Part shown: piece by piece, positions 9,572 through 17,686 of the stretch
Layout: every line of letters starts with the position of its first letter
Position numbering within the stretch: position 1 is the stretch's first letter
Source: Streptomyces triticagri
GTDB lineage: Bacteria > Actinomycetota > Actinomycetes > Streptomycetales > Streptomycetaceae
Assembly: GCF_003429565.1 (NCBI RefSeq)
Contig: NZ_QUAK01000027.1
Coordinates: 1 to 64,000 of the forward strand
Length of the DNA stretch: 64,000 nucleotides
Reading direction: 5' to 3'
Notes under the pieces: model-generated
The model's database searches: none
Told to the model about the DNA's origin: nothing
The model's input: the letters and a program-made list of their open reading frames with translations, nothing else
Position numbers and translations under genes: made by a program

Positions 9572-9763
9572 ATGCGAGACAGGCGACGGATCTTTCGAGC
9601 GGTCGGAATTCTTGAGATCGTCCTCGGGGTACTGCTGATTCCGATAGCTCTCTCCGATATGGTCGCCGACCAGCCGCGCTGGATCATTCCGGGAGCTTTT
9701 GCCGCTCTGTTCGTTGTGTCAGGAATTTTCCTGTGCCACGTCGCGGGAAGAAATCACCGATGA
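9572..9763 (+). CDS. Small two-TM membrane protein
   Basis: 63 aa with a very good ribosome binding site, CCGGAGGTC at 9560-9568, four bases before the ATG. Two hydrophobic helices span roughly residues 9-29 (AVGILEIVLGVLLIPIALSDM) and 36-57 (WIIPGAFAALFVVSGIFLCHV). I do not recognise a family. It overlaps the next tiny frame by ATGA and begins a run of small coupled ORFs, in DNA with lower GC than the surroundings, downstream of the RHS module. Confidence 0.6.
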   Translation: MRDRRRIFRAVGILEIVLGVLLIPIALSDMVADQPRWIIPGAFAALFVVSGIFLCHVAGRNHR

Positions 9764-9843
9764 CGTCTCCTTCTCCAGCGTCACCGTTGGGTGGCGCTCC
9801 AGGTTCGTTAGGACGGTCAGAGGCCAAGGGGGCGTTCGCGTGA
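9760..9843 (+). CDS. Possible 27-aa coupling peptide ORF
   Basis: A 27-codon frame starting at the ATG that overlaps the stop of the upstream 63-aa gene (ATGA) and ending in the TGA that overlaps the GTG of the downstream gene (GTGA). The peptide starts MTSPSPASPLGG and has no membrane segment. Exact overlaps at both ends suggest it is at least translated as a coupling frame; it may have no product of its own. Confidence 0.35.
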   Translation: MTSPSPASPLGGAPGSLGRSEAKGAFA

Positions 9844-10148
9844 GGTCTGCGGAATCAAGAGGGCGGCTGGCTCGGGTTGTTGATGCGTACTGGCGATTTG
9901 AGAGGCGTTTCAGTCGACCGCCTACCAGAGGTCAGAGGTTCAGTGCACGGCATCCCGTGCTGGTTGGGATGTGCGTGGGAGCGATCTTTTCGCTGTTGCT
10001 GCTCACGTTTGGCGATGCGGGTCGTGGAGTCACTTACAGAGTCGTGGTTTCTGTGCTCGGAGGGCTCGCCGTGGCGGCTGTCCTTGTCGGTACCTGCTTC
10101 TGGGAGCGGAAGCGGCAGGAGAAATTGTTCGGGGGTTCTGATGAGTGA
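9840..10148 (+). CDS. Small two-TM membrane protein
   Basis: 102 aa from the GTG at 9840, chosen because an AAGGGGG ribosome binding site (about 9827-9833) lies at good distance and the start overlaps the preceding stop. The protein is basic and Arg-rich for about 45 residues, then has two hydrophobic helices (HPVLVGMCVGAIFSLLLLTFG and TYRVVVSVLGGLAVAAVLVGTCFW) and ends in a charged tail. No family recognised. The next gene starts within its last codons. It is part of the small-ORF chain after the RHS/immunity pair. Confidence 0.55.
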   Translation: MRSAESRGRLARVVDAYWRFERRFSRPPTRGQRFSARHPVLVGMCVGAIFSLLLLTFGDAGRGVTYRVVVSVLGGLAVAAVLVGTCFWERKRQEKLFGGSDE

Positions 10149-10548
10149 CCGCCGCCGTGTGAGGGCTGCGAGGGGCCTGGCGTTCGCCGCTTCCGGGTTG
10201 TTCGTTGCGGTGGCTGTCGGGTGGGTCGGTGATGGTCGTCTCTGGGCGATCGTCGCTGTACTTGCAGTCGGGAACGCGGTGATATCAGCTGTCACGGCGG
10301 TTCGTCCCGCCGCCCGGCTTGTTCCCGATCAGCCACCGGCCGTGCGTGGTTCGCTTCATGCTCTCGGCCGTGCTGACTTCCTGAACCGATCGCGATGTGC
10401 CTACGCCGTGACGAGCCGGACGAGTCCGGTCCAAGCGTGGTGCGATACGGCGAGGGTGGGGCCGGAGAGCATCTTGGTGTCGCGTACGCACACGGTGCCC
10501 TGTGCGGCGGCGACCTCTACGCACTCGCCGCCTTCCGCGCCGCTGTAG
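10141..10548 (+). CDS. Small membrane protein, C-terminal half overlaps an antisense DUF397 gene
   Basis: The ATG at 10141 overlaps the end of the preceding ORF and follows GGGGG of that gene. Residues 1-60 look real: a basic start, then two hydrophobic segments (GLAFAASGLFVAVAVGWVG and LWAIVAVLAVGNAVISAVTAV). Beyond about 10400 the frame runs antisense to a DUF397 gene and its composition is what a shadow frame would give. Either the two genes truly overlap tail to tail by about 150 bases, or the plus gene lost its own stop. No family recognised. Confidence 0.4.
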   Translation: MSDRRRVRAARGLAFAASGLFVAVAVGWVGDGRLWAIVAVLAVGNAVISAVTAVRPAARLVPDQPPAVRGSLHALGRADFLNRSRCAYAVTSRTSPVQAWCDTARVGPESILVSRTHTVPCAAATSTHSPPSAPL

Positions 10549-10604
10549 CTGCTCTTGAACCAGGTGAGAGCGGTCTCGGGTGCCCGTGCGTGTTCGGTGT
10601 TCAT
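10401..10604 (-). CDS. DUF397 domain-containing protein (second copy)
   Basis: 67 aa with the DUF397 signature: TWFKSSYSGAEGGECVEVA near the start, VCVRDTK in the middle and the tryptophan-bearing WTGLVRLV at the end. The ATG at 10604 has GTGAGGAG upstream. It lies just 8 bases after a paralogous DUF397 gene and downstream of an HTH/DUF5753 regulator. In Streptomyces these small proteins belong to the WhiJ-type cassettes, where they partner the DNA-binding protein; the mechanism is not settled. Confidence 0.9.
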   Translation of the reverse strand: MNTEHARAPETALTWFKSSYSGAEGGECVEVAAAQGTVCVRDTKMLSGPTLAVSHHAWTGLVRLVTA

Positions 10605-10612
10605 GTCGCTCC

Positions 10613-10828
10613 TCACACGGTCCGGTCCGTGACGGCGAGTTGGATCAGTCCGGCCCAGGCGTTGTGGGATACGGCAACTATGGGGCCGTCGAGTGTCTTG
10701 GAGTCGCGTACGCAGACGGTGTCCGTGAGGTCTGCGACCTCCAGACACTGGCCGCCCTCACCGCTGCTGTAGCTGCTCTTGAACCAGGCCAACTGCGACA
10801 ACGCCGAAACCGGCATCCGATCGGTCAT
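10613..10828 (-). CDS. DUF397 domain-containing protein (first copy)
   Basis: 71 aa, DUF397: AWFKSSYSSGEGGQCLEVADL, VCVRDSK and AWAGLIQL. Its ATG overlaps the stop of the HTH regulator by four bases, so it is translated together with it. It is a clear paralogue of the next gene, giving a tandem duplication of the small partner protein within one cassette. Confidence 0.9.
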   Translation of the reverse strand: MTDRMPVSALSQLAWFKSSYSSGEGGQCLEVADLTDTVCVRDSKTLDGPIVAVSHNAWAGLIQLAVTDRTV

Positions 10829-11688
10829 CTTTCCCCCAGCAGTTTCTCGATGAAGGTCAGCGATTCGCGCGGAGTCAGGGCTTGCGCCCGTAGGATCCCG
10901 TACTGCTCCTCGAGTTCCCTCACTGCCGCCCGCTCGGTGTACAGGCGACTGTTCCTCTGGACCTCAACGTAGGCGATCCTGCGGGCATCGCGCGTCTCGA
11001 TCAAGGTGAACGGACCTGCAAGTCCGCCGTGTTCCTCACGGTCGTTCGGCATGACCTGGATCTCGACGTTGCGGCGGTGACCATGTAGGAGCAGCTGCTC
11101 CAACTGCCCTTGCGTCACCGACCAGCCGCCGATCGGGCGGCGCAGCACGGACTCTTCGATCACGAAGCTGAGAGTCGGGAGGAACGGCTGCGAGAAGATC
11201 GAGTGCCGGGCAACCCGTGCGGCAACCCTTTGATCGACCGTGTCGTCGTCCAACAGGGGGCGCCGCATCGCGAAGACTGCCCGTGCGTATTCGGGCGTCT
11301 GTAGCAGGCCGTTGATCAGATGCGTGTCGTACACGTGAAGCTCGACCGCCTCCGCCTCCAACCGCGCCATATCCCGAAAGAACGCCGGATACTGCGCCCG
11401 AGCAACCTCCTCCTTCAGCGCCCGCAGCACCCCACCCGCCCCCAGCACCTCGTCCGCCTGGTCGATGAATCTCGGGGCGGGGATCCTCCGCCCCTGTTCG
11501 AACGACGCGATCGTCGCCGCCGAGTAGCCCGTGCGCGTGCCGAACTCCCCGCGTTCCAGGCCGGCCCGTACCCGTAGCAGCTTCAACTGCCGTCCGAAGG
11601 CCGCGACTACGCCCGTCCCGGGCTCGTCCTCCGGTCGCCGTCCGCCGGGATCGCTCCCGGACCGTTCACCCTCGCCGTACGGCTCCAC
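10825..11688 (-). CDS. Helix-turn-helix regulator with DUF5753 (WhiJ-like)
   Basis: Xre-type DNA-binding protein. The HTH lies near the start (FGRQLKLLRVRAGLERGEFGTRTGYSAATIASFEQGRRIPAP), followed by the DUF5753 domain (EAVELHVYDTHLINGLLQTPEYARAV, EESVLRRPIGG, GLAGPFTLIE, YVEVQRNSRLY). I prefer the GTG at 11688, about 287 aa, because GGGAGG lies eight bases upstream; the ATG at 11694 is almost inside that ribosome binding site, and a GTG at 11784 would add a weak extension. It heads an operon with two DUF397 genes and diverges from a HATPase gene. Members of this group influence development and antibiotic production in Streptomyces. Confidence 0.9.
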   Translation of the reverse strand: MEPYGEGERSGSDPGGRRPEDEPGTGVVAAFGRQLKLLRVRAGLERGEFGTRTGYSAATIASFEQGRRIPAPRFIDQADEVLGAGGVLRALKEEVARAQYPAFFRDMARLEAEAVELHVYDTHLINGLLQTPEYARAVFAMRRPLLDDDTVDQRVAARVARHSIFSQPFLPTLSFVIEESVLRRPIGGWSVTQGQLEQLLLHGHRRNVEIQVMPNDREEHGGLAGPFTLIETRDARRIAYVEVQRNSRLYTERAAVRELEEQYGILRAQALTPRESLTFIEKLLGER

Positions 11689-11940
11689 TCGCATCACCTC
11701 CCCGGGCCAACGCGTCCGCGGAAGCGTCGTCACGCCGTACGCCGCGTACAGCGCCCACCCCCGTCCGCGTACAGAATCCGACACGTCGGTGCGTCACCAC
11801 TCGTCACGCTACGCCACCACGGCGCGCTGCAGCGGGCGGATCTCGAATCCCGGCTGCCGCACACACTCACCGCCTACAGCACCCCTCTGTCGGCGCGAAC
11901 CCCCTGGTGGGCACCTTGCCGGCGCCGAAACCGTGACCCC

Positions 11941-12414
11941 ATGACCTACGAAACGGCCCGAGCCCTCGCCCAACCGGGCCCCGCCCTCCAGCACTTCGCC
12001 ATGTCCTTCAGCTCCACACCCCGCGGCGCCCGCCTCGCCCGCCGCCTCGTCGCGGTGCGGCTCGACGCCTGGGGCCTGCCGTACGGGAGTGAGGTGCACG
12101 ATGCGACGGTGCTGATCGTCGCCGAGTTGTCCGCGAACGCGGTCCGCCATGGGCGGGTGCCCGGCAGGGACTTCCACGTCCGGCTGATCGCGGCCCCGGG
12201 AATCGTGCGCGTCGAGGTCACCGACACCCGTGCCGAGCGCCTCCCGGTGGCGCCGCCGGCGGCCGTCCCCGCGGAGCCAACTGCCGACGGTGGCCGCGGA
12301 CTTGCCCTGGTGGCCGCCCTCGCCACCCGCTGGGGCTGGAGTCCCCGCCCGAACGCACCCGGCAAGACCGTCTGGGCGGAGTGCTGCCGCCCGTCGCAGC
12401 ACGGCGGGGGCTGA
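11941..12414 (+). CDS. HATPase_c_2-type ATP-binding protein (anti-sigma-factor-like)
   Basis: 157 aa. GHKL ATPase fold with the N box ELSANAVRHG at about residues 61-70 and the G box DGGRGLALVAAL near 116, as in the RsbW/SpoIIAB family of serine kinases that sequester sigma factors. It is transcribed divergently from the HTH/DUF397 operon; this three-part arrangement is a recurring Streptomyces regulatory cassette. No sigma factor or anti-anti-sigma gene is adjacent, so its partner is unknown. Confidence 0.85.
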   Translation: MTYETARALAQPGPALQHFAMSFSSTPRGARLARRLVAVRLDAWGLPYGSEVHDATVLIVAELSANAVRHGRVPGRDFHVRLIAAPGIVRVEVTDTRAERLPVAPPAAVPAEPTADGGRGLALVAALATRWGWSPRPNAPGKTVWAECCRPSQHGGG

Positions 12415-12420
12415 GCTCCG

Positions 12421-13161
12421 TCAATCGATCCGGCGCCGTATGTCCGCCGCCAGCGAGTGCATCGACATGCGGAAGATCTCCGCCTGGTGGTCGCCGATGA
12501 AGGACGTGTGGCCGAAGACCTCCAGGGTGACGAGGCCGTGCATGTGGCCCCAGGCGCTCAGCATGAGGGCGATCGCCGGCGCGGGCAGGGAGTTCGGGCC
12601 GTCCGCCGGAGCCAGGTGGGCGAAGTCGGCGAGGAGGGTGGGGGAGAGCTCGGGCGTGCGGGCCGCGGCGAGTTGGGCGGTGGTGTATCCGGCGAAGAGT
12701 TCGCGCTGGAAGATCGCGCTCAGCCTGCGCGTCGCCTTCGTCGTCGGACCCTCCTCGGGGGCCGCGTAGTCCCGTAACGGCGTGCCGTAGATGAGCTGGA
12801 ACCGCTCCGGATGGGCCACCGCCCAGCCGCGGTACGCCTCGGCCGCGACCACCAGACCGGGCAGTTCGGCGCCGTCGGGAGCCTCGTCGATCGCCGTCTG
12901 CACGGCATGTGCCAGATCGTCGTACGTCTTGGTGATGAGCGACGTCACGAGCGCCGCCCGGTTCGGGAAGTAGTGGTACAGCGCCTGGACGGTCATCCCC
13001 AGATCCCGGGCCACTGCGCGCAACGACAGCGCCGCGGGCCCGCGCTCGGTGATCTGGCGCTCGGCGGCGTCCAGGATCTCCGCGGTGGCGGCGGCCCGGC
13101 GGCGATCGCGCAGGGAGGACACGGCGGGCGCACCGTCGGCCCTGGTGGCTGTTGAGGTCAT
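12421..13161 (-). CDS. TetR/AcrR family regulator
   Basis: 246 aa. The N-terminal TetR HTH is plain (AAATAEILDAAERQITERGPAALSLRAVARDLGMTVQALYHYFPNRAALVTSLI), and a WHG-like ligand domain follows. It converges with the HATPase gene (6-bp gap) and diverges from the MMPL transporter at 13300. With a partial inverted repeat between them, it probably represses itself and that transporter (inference from layout). Confidence 0.92.
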   Translation of the reverse strand: MTSTATRADGAPAVSSLRDRRRAAATAEILDAAERQITERGPAALSLRAVARDLGMTVQALYHYFPNRAALVTSLITKTYDDLAHAVQTAIDEAPDGAELPGLVVAAEAYRGWAVAHPERFQLIYGTPLRDYAAPEEGPTTKATRRLSAIFQRELFAGYTTAQLAAARTPELSPTLLADFAHLAPADGPNSLPAPAIALMLSAWGHMHGLVTLEVFGHTSFIGDHQAEIFRMSMHSLAADIRRRID

Positions 13162-13208
13162 GGAACGACGCTACGGCGTCAATCATCGCCGCGGAAGCGG
13201 AAGTTGAA

Positions 13209-13232
13209 CAGTGTCAGGTAAATCTCACACTG
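13209..13232. promoter_or_regulatory. Candidate TetR operator between regulator and MMPL gene
   Basis: Inverted repeat CAGTGTCAG (13209-13217), six-base spacer GTAAAT, then CTCACACTG (13224-13232): nine-base arms with one mismatch, in the 138-bp divergent region. Size and place fit a TetR-family operator. The repeat is seen; binding is inferred. Confidence 0.45.
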
Positions 13233-13299
13233 CCAAAAACGGTGTCGCCGCGCCTACTTTCGCCTCATCCGCACGTTCGATCCGACATTCCGAGAGCGC

Positions 13300-15582
13300 A
13301 TGGGAGACCCGCGCGTGTTTGAACGCATTGCCGGACTGGCGATCCGCCGGTCCCGGCTCATCCTCGTCATAGCCGCACTGGCGGTGGCCCTCATGGGCGC
13401 CCTGGGCGCCGGAGCCTTCACCAAACTCCTGGGAGGAGGCTTCGACGACCCCGCATCGGACTCCAGCCGGGCGGCCCGGGTCATCGACGAGAAGTTCGGC
13501 GGCGAGCCCAACCTGGTCCTCCTGGTCGGCGCCGACGGCGGCAGCCGCGTCGACACCGAGGCGACCGAACGCACCGGACGCGCCCTGGTGGCCGACCTCA
13601 AGAAGGAGAAGACGCTCGCGAACGTCGTCTCGTACTGGGACACCGGCAGCGCCGACCTCCGCTCGAAGGACGGCCGCGAGGCGCTGGTGATCGCGCACGT
13701 CAAGGGCGAGGAGACCGAGCAGCAGGAGAACGTCCAGTACGTCCTCGACACCTACGGGGGTACGTACGAGAACGCCCTCACGGTCCGGGCCGGCGGCGGC
13801 GCGGCCGTGGGCACCGACATGTCGACGCAGGTCGTCGACGATCTCGTCCTGGCGGAGACCATCGCCATCCCGCTGACGCTCGTACTGCTCCTCGTCGTCT
13901 TCGGCAGCGCGGTCGCAGCCCTGCTGCCGCTGGCGATCGCGATCATCGCGATCCTGGGTTCGTTCGCCCAACTGTCGCTGCTCGGCAGCATCACCGACGT
14001 CTCGATCTCGGCGACGAACCTCACCACCGCGCTCGGCCTCGGCCTGGGCATCGACTACGCGCTCCTGATGACCAGCCGCTTCCGCGAACAGCTCGCCACC
14101 GGCGCCGAGGTCGCCGACGCGGTGCGGCAGACCGTGCACACCGCCGGACGCACCGTCGCATTCTCCGCCGCGACCGTGGCCGCCGCGCTCGCCGCGCTCC
14201 TGGTGTTCCCGCAGTACTTCCTGCGGTCGTTCGGCTACGCGGGGATCGGCGTCGTCGCCCTGGCCGCGGTCAGCACGCTGTTCGTGATGCCGGCGCTCTT
14301 CGCGGTCCTCGGGCACCGGGTCAACAGCGGCCGGATGCCCTGGGCGATGCCGGGGCGGTACGCCGGCGGCCGGGCGTCCCTGTGGGGCCGGCTCGCCCGT
14401 ACCGTCATGCGGCGGCCCGCGTTCACCGCGCTGCCCGTCCTCGCCGTCCTGCTGCTCGCGGCGAGCCCGCTGCTCGGCATCGGCTTCGGCACCCCCGACG
14501 AACGCGTGCTGCCCGAAGGCGCCGAGAGCCGGCAGGTCGCGGCCGCACTGCAGAAGGACTTCAACGGCAGCGACGAGGCCGCCCTGCACATCGTCCTCGA
14601 ACAGGCCGTGGACAAGGCGCAGTTGGCGGCGTATGCGAGTGAACTGTCGGGCCTCAAAGGAGTCGTGCGGGTCGAGAGCAGCGCGGGGACCTACGCGGAC
14701 GGCGCGGCGGCGACGGGGCAGCCGAACCCCGCACTCGGGCGGCCCGACGCCCAACGCCTCAGCGTGGTCAGCTCACTCGAGCCGCGCTCGGACGCCGCGC
14801 AGCGCCTCGTCGACGAGACACGGGCGGTCGATGCGCCCGACGGTACGAATCCGCTGGTCGGCGGAGTCGACGCCCAGCTCGTCGACTCCATGGACTCCAT
14901 CGGCGGCAGGGTGCCGCTCGCCGTCGCGCTCGTCGCCCTCACCACCTTTGTACTCCTGTTCCTCTTCACCGGCAGCGTCGTGCAGCCGCTCCGAGCCCTG
15001 GTACTCAATGGAATCAGTCTGGGCGCGACCCTGGGTGTGATGACCTGGATCTTCCAGGACGGCCATCTCTCCGGGCTGCTCGGCTTCACGGCACAGCCGA
15101 TGGAGGTCGCGATGACGGTGCTGATGTTCTGCATCGCCTTCGGACTCTCCATGGACTACGAGGTGTTCGTCACCAGCCGGATCAAGGAACTGCACGATCT
15201 GGGCACCGACACCGGGACCGCCGTCGCCGACGGGCTCGGGCACACCGGACGCATCGTCAGCGCGGCGGCCTGCCTGCTCGCGGTGAGCTTCTTCGCCTTC
15301 GGCACCGCCGAGATCAGCTTCATGCAGATGTTCGGCCTCGGCAGCGGTCTGGCGATCCTCATCGACGCGGTGGCGGTGCGCGGGTTCCTGGTGCCCGCCT
15401 CGATGCGGCTGCTCGGCCGAACGGCCTGGTACGCGCCGCCGCTCCTGCGCAGGATCCACGGCCGGTTCGGCCTCAGCGAGTCGGGACCCGCGGCGGCGCC
15501 GGAAGCCGGGAGCGGTGCCCGGACCGACGCCGGCGCCGCGATGGCTACGGCTTCCGCCCCACCGCCACGTAGCCCCCGGTGA
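13300..15582 (+). CDS. MMPL family transporter (RND superfamily)
   Basis: 760-aa inner-membrane protein with two MMPL halves. Each half has one helix, a large periplasmic domain and a bundle of five or so helices. TM4-like segments carry GLGIDYALLMTSRFREQL (about residues 246-263) and GLSMDYEVFVTSRIKEL (about 616-632), the paired Asp-Tyr motif thought to carry protons in MmpL3-type transporters. A GTG at 13315 with GGGAG upstream is an equally good start, giving MFERIAGLAIRR. The gene diverges from a TetR regulator, the common arrangement for drug or lipid exporters. Its last 38 bases overlap the convergent methyltransferase gene. Confidence 0.93.
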   Translation: MGDPRVFERIAGLAIRRSRLILVIAALAVALMGALGAGAFTKLLGGGFDDPASDSSRAARVIDEKFGGEPNLVLLVGADGGSRVDTEATERTGRALVADLKKEKTLANVVSYWDTGSADLRSKDGREALVIAHVKGEETEQQENVQYVLDTYGGTYENALTVRAGGGAAVGTDMSTQVVDDLVLAETIAIPLTLVLLLVVFGSAVAALLPLAIAIIAILGSFAQLSLLGSITDVSISATNLTTALGLGLGIDYALLMTSRFREQLATGAEVADAVRQTVHTAGRTVAFSAATVAAALAALLVFPQYFLRSFGYAGIGVVALAAVSTLFVMPALFAVLGHRVNSGRMPWAMPGRYAGGRASLWGRLARTVMRRPAFTALPVLAVLLLAASPLLGIGFGTPDERVLPEGAESRQVAAALQKDFNGSDEAALHIVLEQAVDKAQLAAYASELSGLKGVVRVESSAGTYADGAAATGQPNPALGRPDAQRLSVVSSLEPRSDAAQRLVDETRAVDAPDGTNPLVGGVDAQLVDSMDSIGGRVPLAVALVALTTFVLLFLFTGSVVQPLRALVLNGISLGATLGVMTWIFQDGHLSGLLGFTAQPMEVAMTVLMFCIAFGLSMDYEVFVTSRIKELHDLGTDTGTAVADGLGHTGRIVSAAACLLAVSFFAFGTAEISFMQMFGLGSGLAILIDAVAVRGFLVPASMRLLGRTAWYAPPLLRRIHGRFGLSESGPAAAPEAGSGARTDAGAAMATASAPPPRSPR

Positions 15583-16363
15583 CGACGTCGGCCTGGCCGG
15601 GCACCGGGTCGCCGAGTTCCGGATGCCAGGCCTCGGCCGCGGTGATGCCCGGCTCGATCAGGTCGAGGCCCTTGAAGAAGGCGGCGAACTGGTCGCGGGT
15701 GCGCGGGGCGAGGGTCAGTCGGTTCGCCTTGTACATCTCTTCGACCTGCGCGGTCTGCTCCGGGTGGAAGTCGGCCGTCAGATGCGACATGACCAGGTGG
15801 CTGCCCGGGGCGAGCGCCGAGACCAGCCGCTCCACGATCTCGTACGCGCCGTCCTCGTCCGTGACGAAGTGCAGCATGGAGATCAGGGAGAGGGCGACCG
15901 GGCGGTCGAAGTCGAGGGTCTTGCCCGCCTGTTCGAGGATGGACTCCGCGTCGCGGAGGTCGGCCTGCACGTAGTCGATCGCGCCCGCGGGAGTGCCGCT
16001 GAGCAGGGCCTCGGCGTGGGCGAGGACGATCGGGTCGTTGTCGCAGTAGACGATCCGGGCGGACGGCACGGACTCCTGGGCCACCTGGTGGAGATTGGGC
16101 TCGGTGGGGATGCCGGTGCCGATGTCGAGATACTGGTGGACGCCGCCCTGCTCCGCGAGCCAGCGGGTGGCGCGGTGCATGAAGGCGCGGTTCACCTTCG
16201 CCATCACGGGGATGGTCGGCTCGACGGCGAGCATCTGCTGCCCCATCGCCACATCCACCTCGTAGTTGTCCTTGCCGCCGAGGAACCAGTCGTACATCCG
16301 GGCGGGATGCGGCCGGCTGGTGTCGATGCGCGGTGGGGTGGTGTCGGGCTCCGGTCCGGCCAT
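15545..16363 (-). CDS. SAM-dependent methyltransferase (DUF574/Methyltransf_19 family)
   Basis: About 272 aa. The family signature is clear: PHPARMYDWFLGGKDNYEVD near the start, a SAM-binding YLDIGTGIPTEPN with NLHQVAQ after it, the acidic motif VYCDNDPIVLAHA, and LISMLHFV. The ATG at 16363 is chosen because GGAG lies seven bases upstream; a GTG at 16402 would extend it. These enzymes are abundant in Streptomyces, and their substrates are mostly unknown. It stands alone and converges with the MMPL gene, overlapping its 3' end. Confidence 0.92.
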   Translation of the reverse strand: MAGPEPDTTPPRIDTSRPHPARMYDWFLGGKDNYEVDVAMGQQMLAVEPTIPVMAKVNRAFMHRATRWLAEQGGVHQYLDIGTGIPTEPNLHQVAQESVPSARIVYCDNDPIVLAHAEALLSGTPAGAIDYVQADLRDAESILEQAGKTLDFDRPVALSLISMLHFVTDEDGAYEIVERLVSALAPGSHLVMSHLTADFHPEQTAQVEEMYKANRLTLAPRTRDQFAAFFKGLDLIEPGITAAEAWHPELGDPVPGQADVVTGGYVAVGRKP

Positions 16364-16549
16364 GGTCGACTCCGAGGTACGTAGGGAGGCAGGAACCGCC
16401 ACGATGGGCGGGGGCCCGCGCTCGGGAGATCATCTCCGGTTCACCATAAGCAACTTGGGGACCGGCGAGGTCAGGTTTCGTACACAAATCCGGGTACAGC
16501 TTCCGGTGTCCGAGCCCTCCCGGGCCGCCTAACAACTTACGGAGCCGCC

Positions 16550-17599
16550 ATGAACGCGGAACCAGCACCACTCGCCACCGCAGCCCGTACCAGACGCATC
16601 GGACAAGGCGCCCGACCGCCTCTCCTGCTCGCCCTCGCGGTCGCTCTCCTCCTCGCGCTGCTTCCGGGGTGGACCGCGGCCGGCGCAGAGCCCGCCGCCG
16701 AGCGGTCCCCGCGGGGCGGCGCCGAGGTCGTGGACGTCACCCGGGTCGCCGACCGGCAGATCGATCTGTCCGTACGATCCAGCGCGCTCGGCGGCCGTAC
16801 GGTGAACGTCCGCCTGCTCACGCCCGACGGCTGGGACCCCGCCGACCGGAGTCGGCACCGGCCCACGCTGTGGCTGCTGCACGGCTGCTGCGGCGACTAC
16901 ACCTCGTGGACCGGCTCCACCGACGTCGCCGAGATCGAGAGCCTGCGCGACGTCCTGGTCGTGATGCCGGAGGCCGGCCGGAACGGCTGGTACAGCGACT
17001 GGTGGAACGACGGCCGCGGCGGCGACCCAGCCTGGGAGACCTTCCACACCGAGGAACTGCGCCGACTCCTCGAAAGCGACTGGGGCGCGAGCAGCAACCG
17101 CACCGTGGCCGGACTGTCGATGGGCGGCCAGGGCGCGCTGCTCTACGCGGCACGGCACCCCGGCATGTTCAAGGCGACGGCCGCGTACTCGGGCTCGGCG
17201 CACCCCCTGCTCGACGAGGAGTCCGTAGACCGGCTCCTCGGACTCGTCGAAGGACAGGGCGACGACCCGCTGCGGCTGTGGGGCGACCCGGTCGAGCAGC
17301 GCCGGATCTGGGCCGCCCACGACCCGTACCACCTGGCGAAGCGGCTCAGGCACCTGCCGGTCTATCTGTCCTGCGGCGACGGTACGCCCGGACCGCTCGA
17401 CCCGCCGGACTCCGCCGACGACGCCCTCGAAGCGGACTTCAACCGGCAGAACCACGCCGTCGCCGCGGAGCTCGAGCGGCTCGGCGCCCGGAAGCTCACG
17501 ACCAACTTCTACGGCCCGGGCCGGCACACCTGGCCGTACTGGGAGCGCGAACTGCACGCCTCCCTGCCGATGCTCCTCGACGCGATGGGTGTGCGGTGA
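16550..17599 (+). CDS. Secreted esterase, antigen-85/esterase D-like alpha/beta hydrolase
   Basis: 349 aa. An N-terminal signal sequence (RPPLLLALAVALLLALLPGWTAAGAE) indicates export. The hydrolase core has TLWLLHGCCGDYTSW (oxyanion region), the nucleophile elbow AGLSMGGQGALLYAARHP with Ser near residue 187, and a C-terminal catalytic His in YGPGRHTWPYWERELHASLPML. This is the pattern of the Ag85/esterase group, including mycolyltransferases and various S-formylglutathione-hydrolase-like esterases. Without a lipid-binding hallmark I call it only an esterase. A strong hairpin follows it. Confidence 0.9.
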   Translation: MNAEPAPLATAARTRRIGQGARPPLLLALAVALLLALLPGWTAAGAEPAAERSPRGGAEVVDVTRVADRQIDLSVRSSALGGRTVNVRLLTPDGWDPADRSRHRPTLWLLHGCCGDYTSWTGSTDVAEIESLRDVLVVMPEAGRNGWYSDWWNDGRGGDPAWETFHTEELRRLLESDWGASSNRTVAGLSMGGQGALLYAARHPGMFKATAAYSGSAHPLLDEESVDRLLGLVEGQGDDPLRLWGDPVEQRRIWAAHDPYHLAKRLRHLPVYLSCGDGTPGPLDPPDSADDALEADFNRQNHAVAAELERLGARKLTTNFYGPGRHTWPYWERELHASLPMLLDAMGVR

Positions 17600-17623
17600 A
17601 CCGACTCCGGTGACGTGACCGTC

Positions 17624-17670
17624 CGGCCGTCGAGCACTGCTGAGCACCGCCGAGCAGTGCTCGACGGCCG
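17624..17670 (+). terminator. Strong hairpin terminator after the esterase gene
   Basis: Perfect 18-bp inverted repeat, CGGCCGTCGAGCACTGCT (17624-17641) and its complement (17653-17670), with an 11-nt loop, 25 bases past the esterase stop and 17 bases before the DUF1345 start. Most likely a terminator; being so near the next start, it could also regulate that gene. Confidence 0.75.
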
Positions 17671-17686
17671 AGACTAGCGTGGAGGA

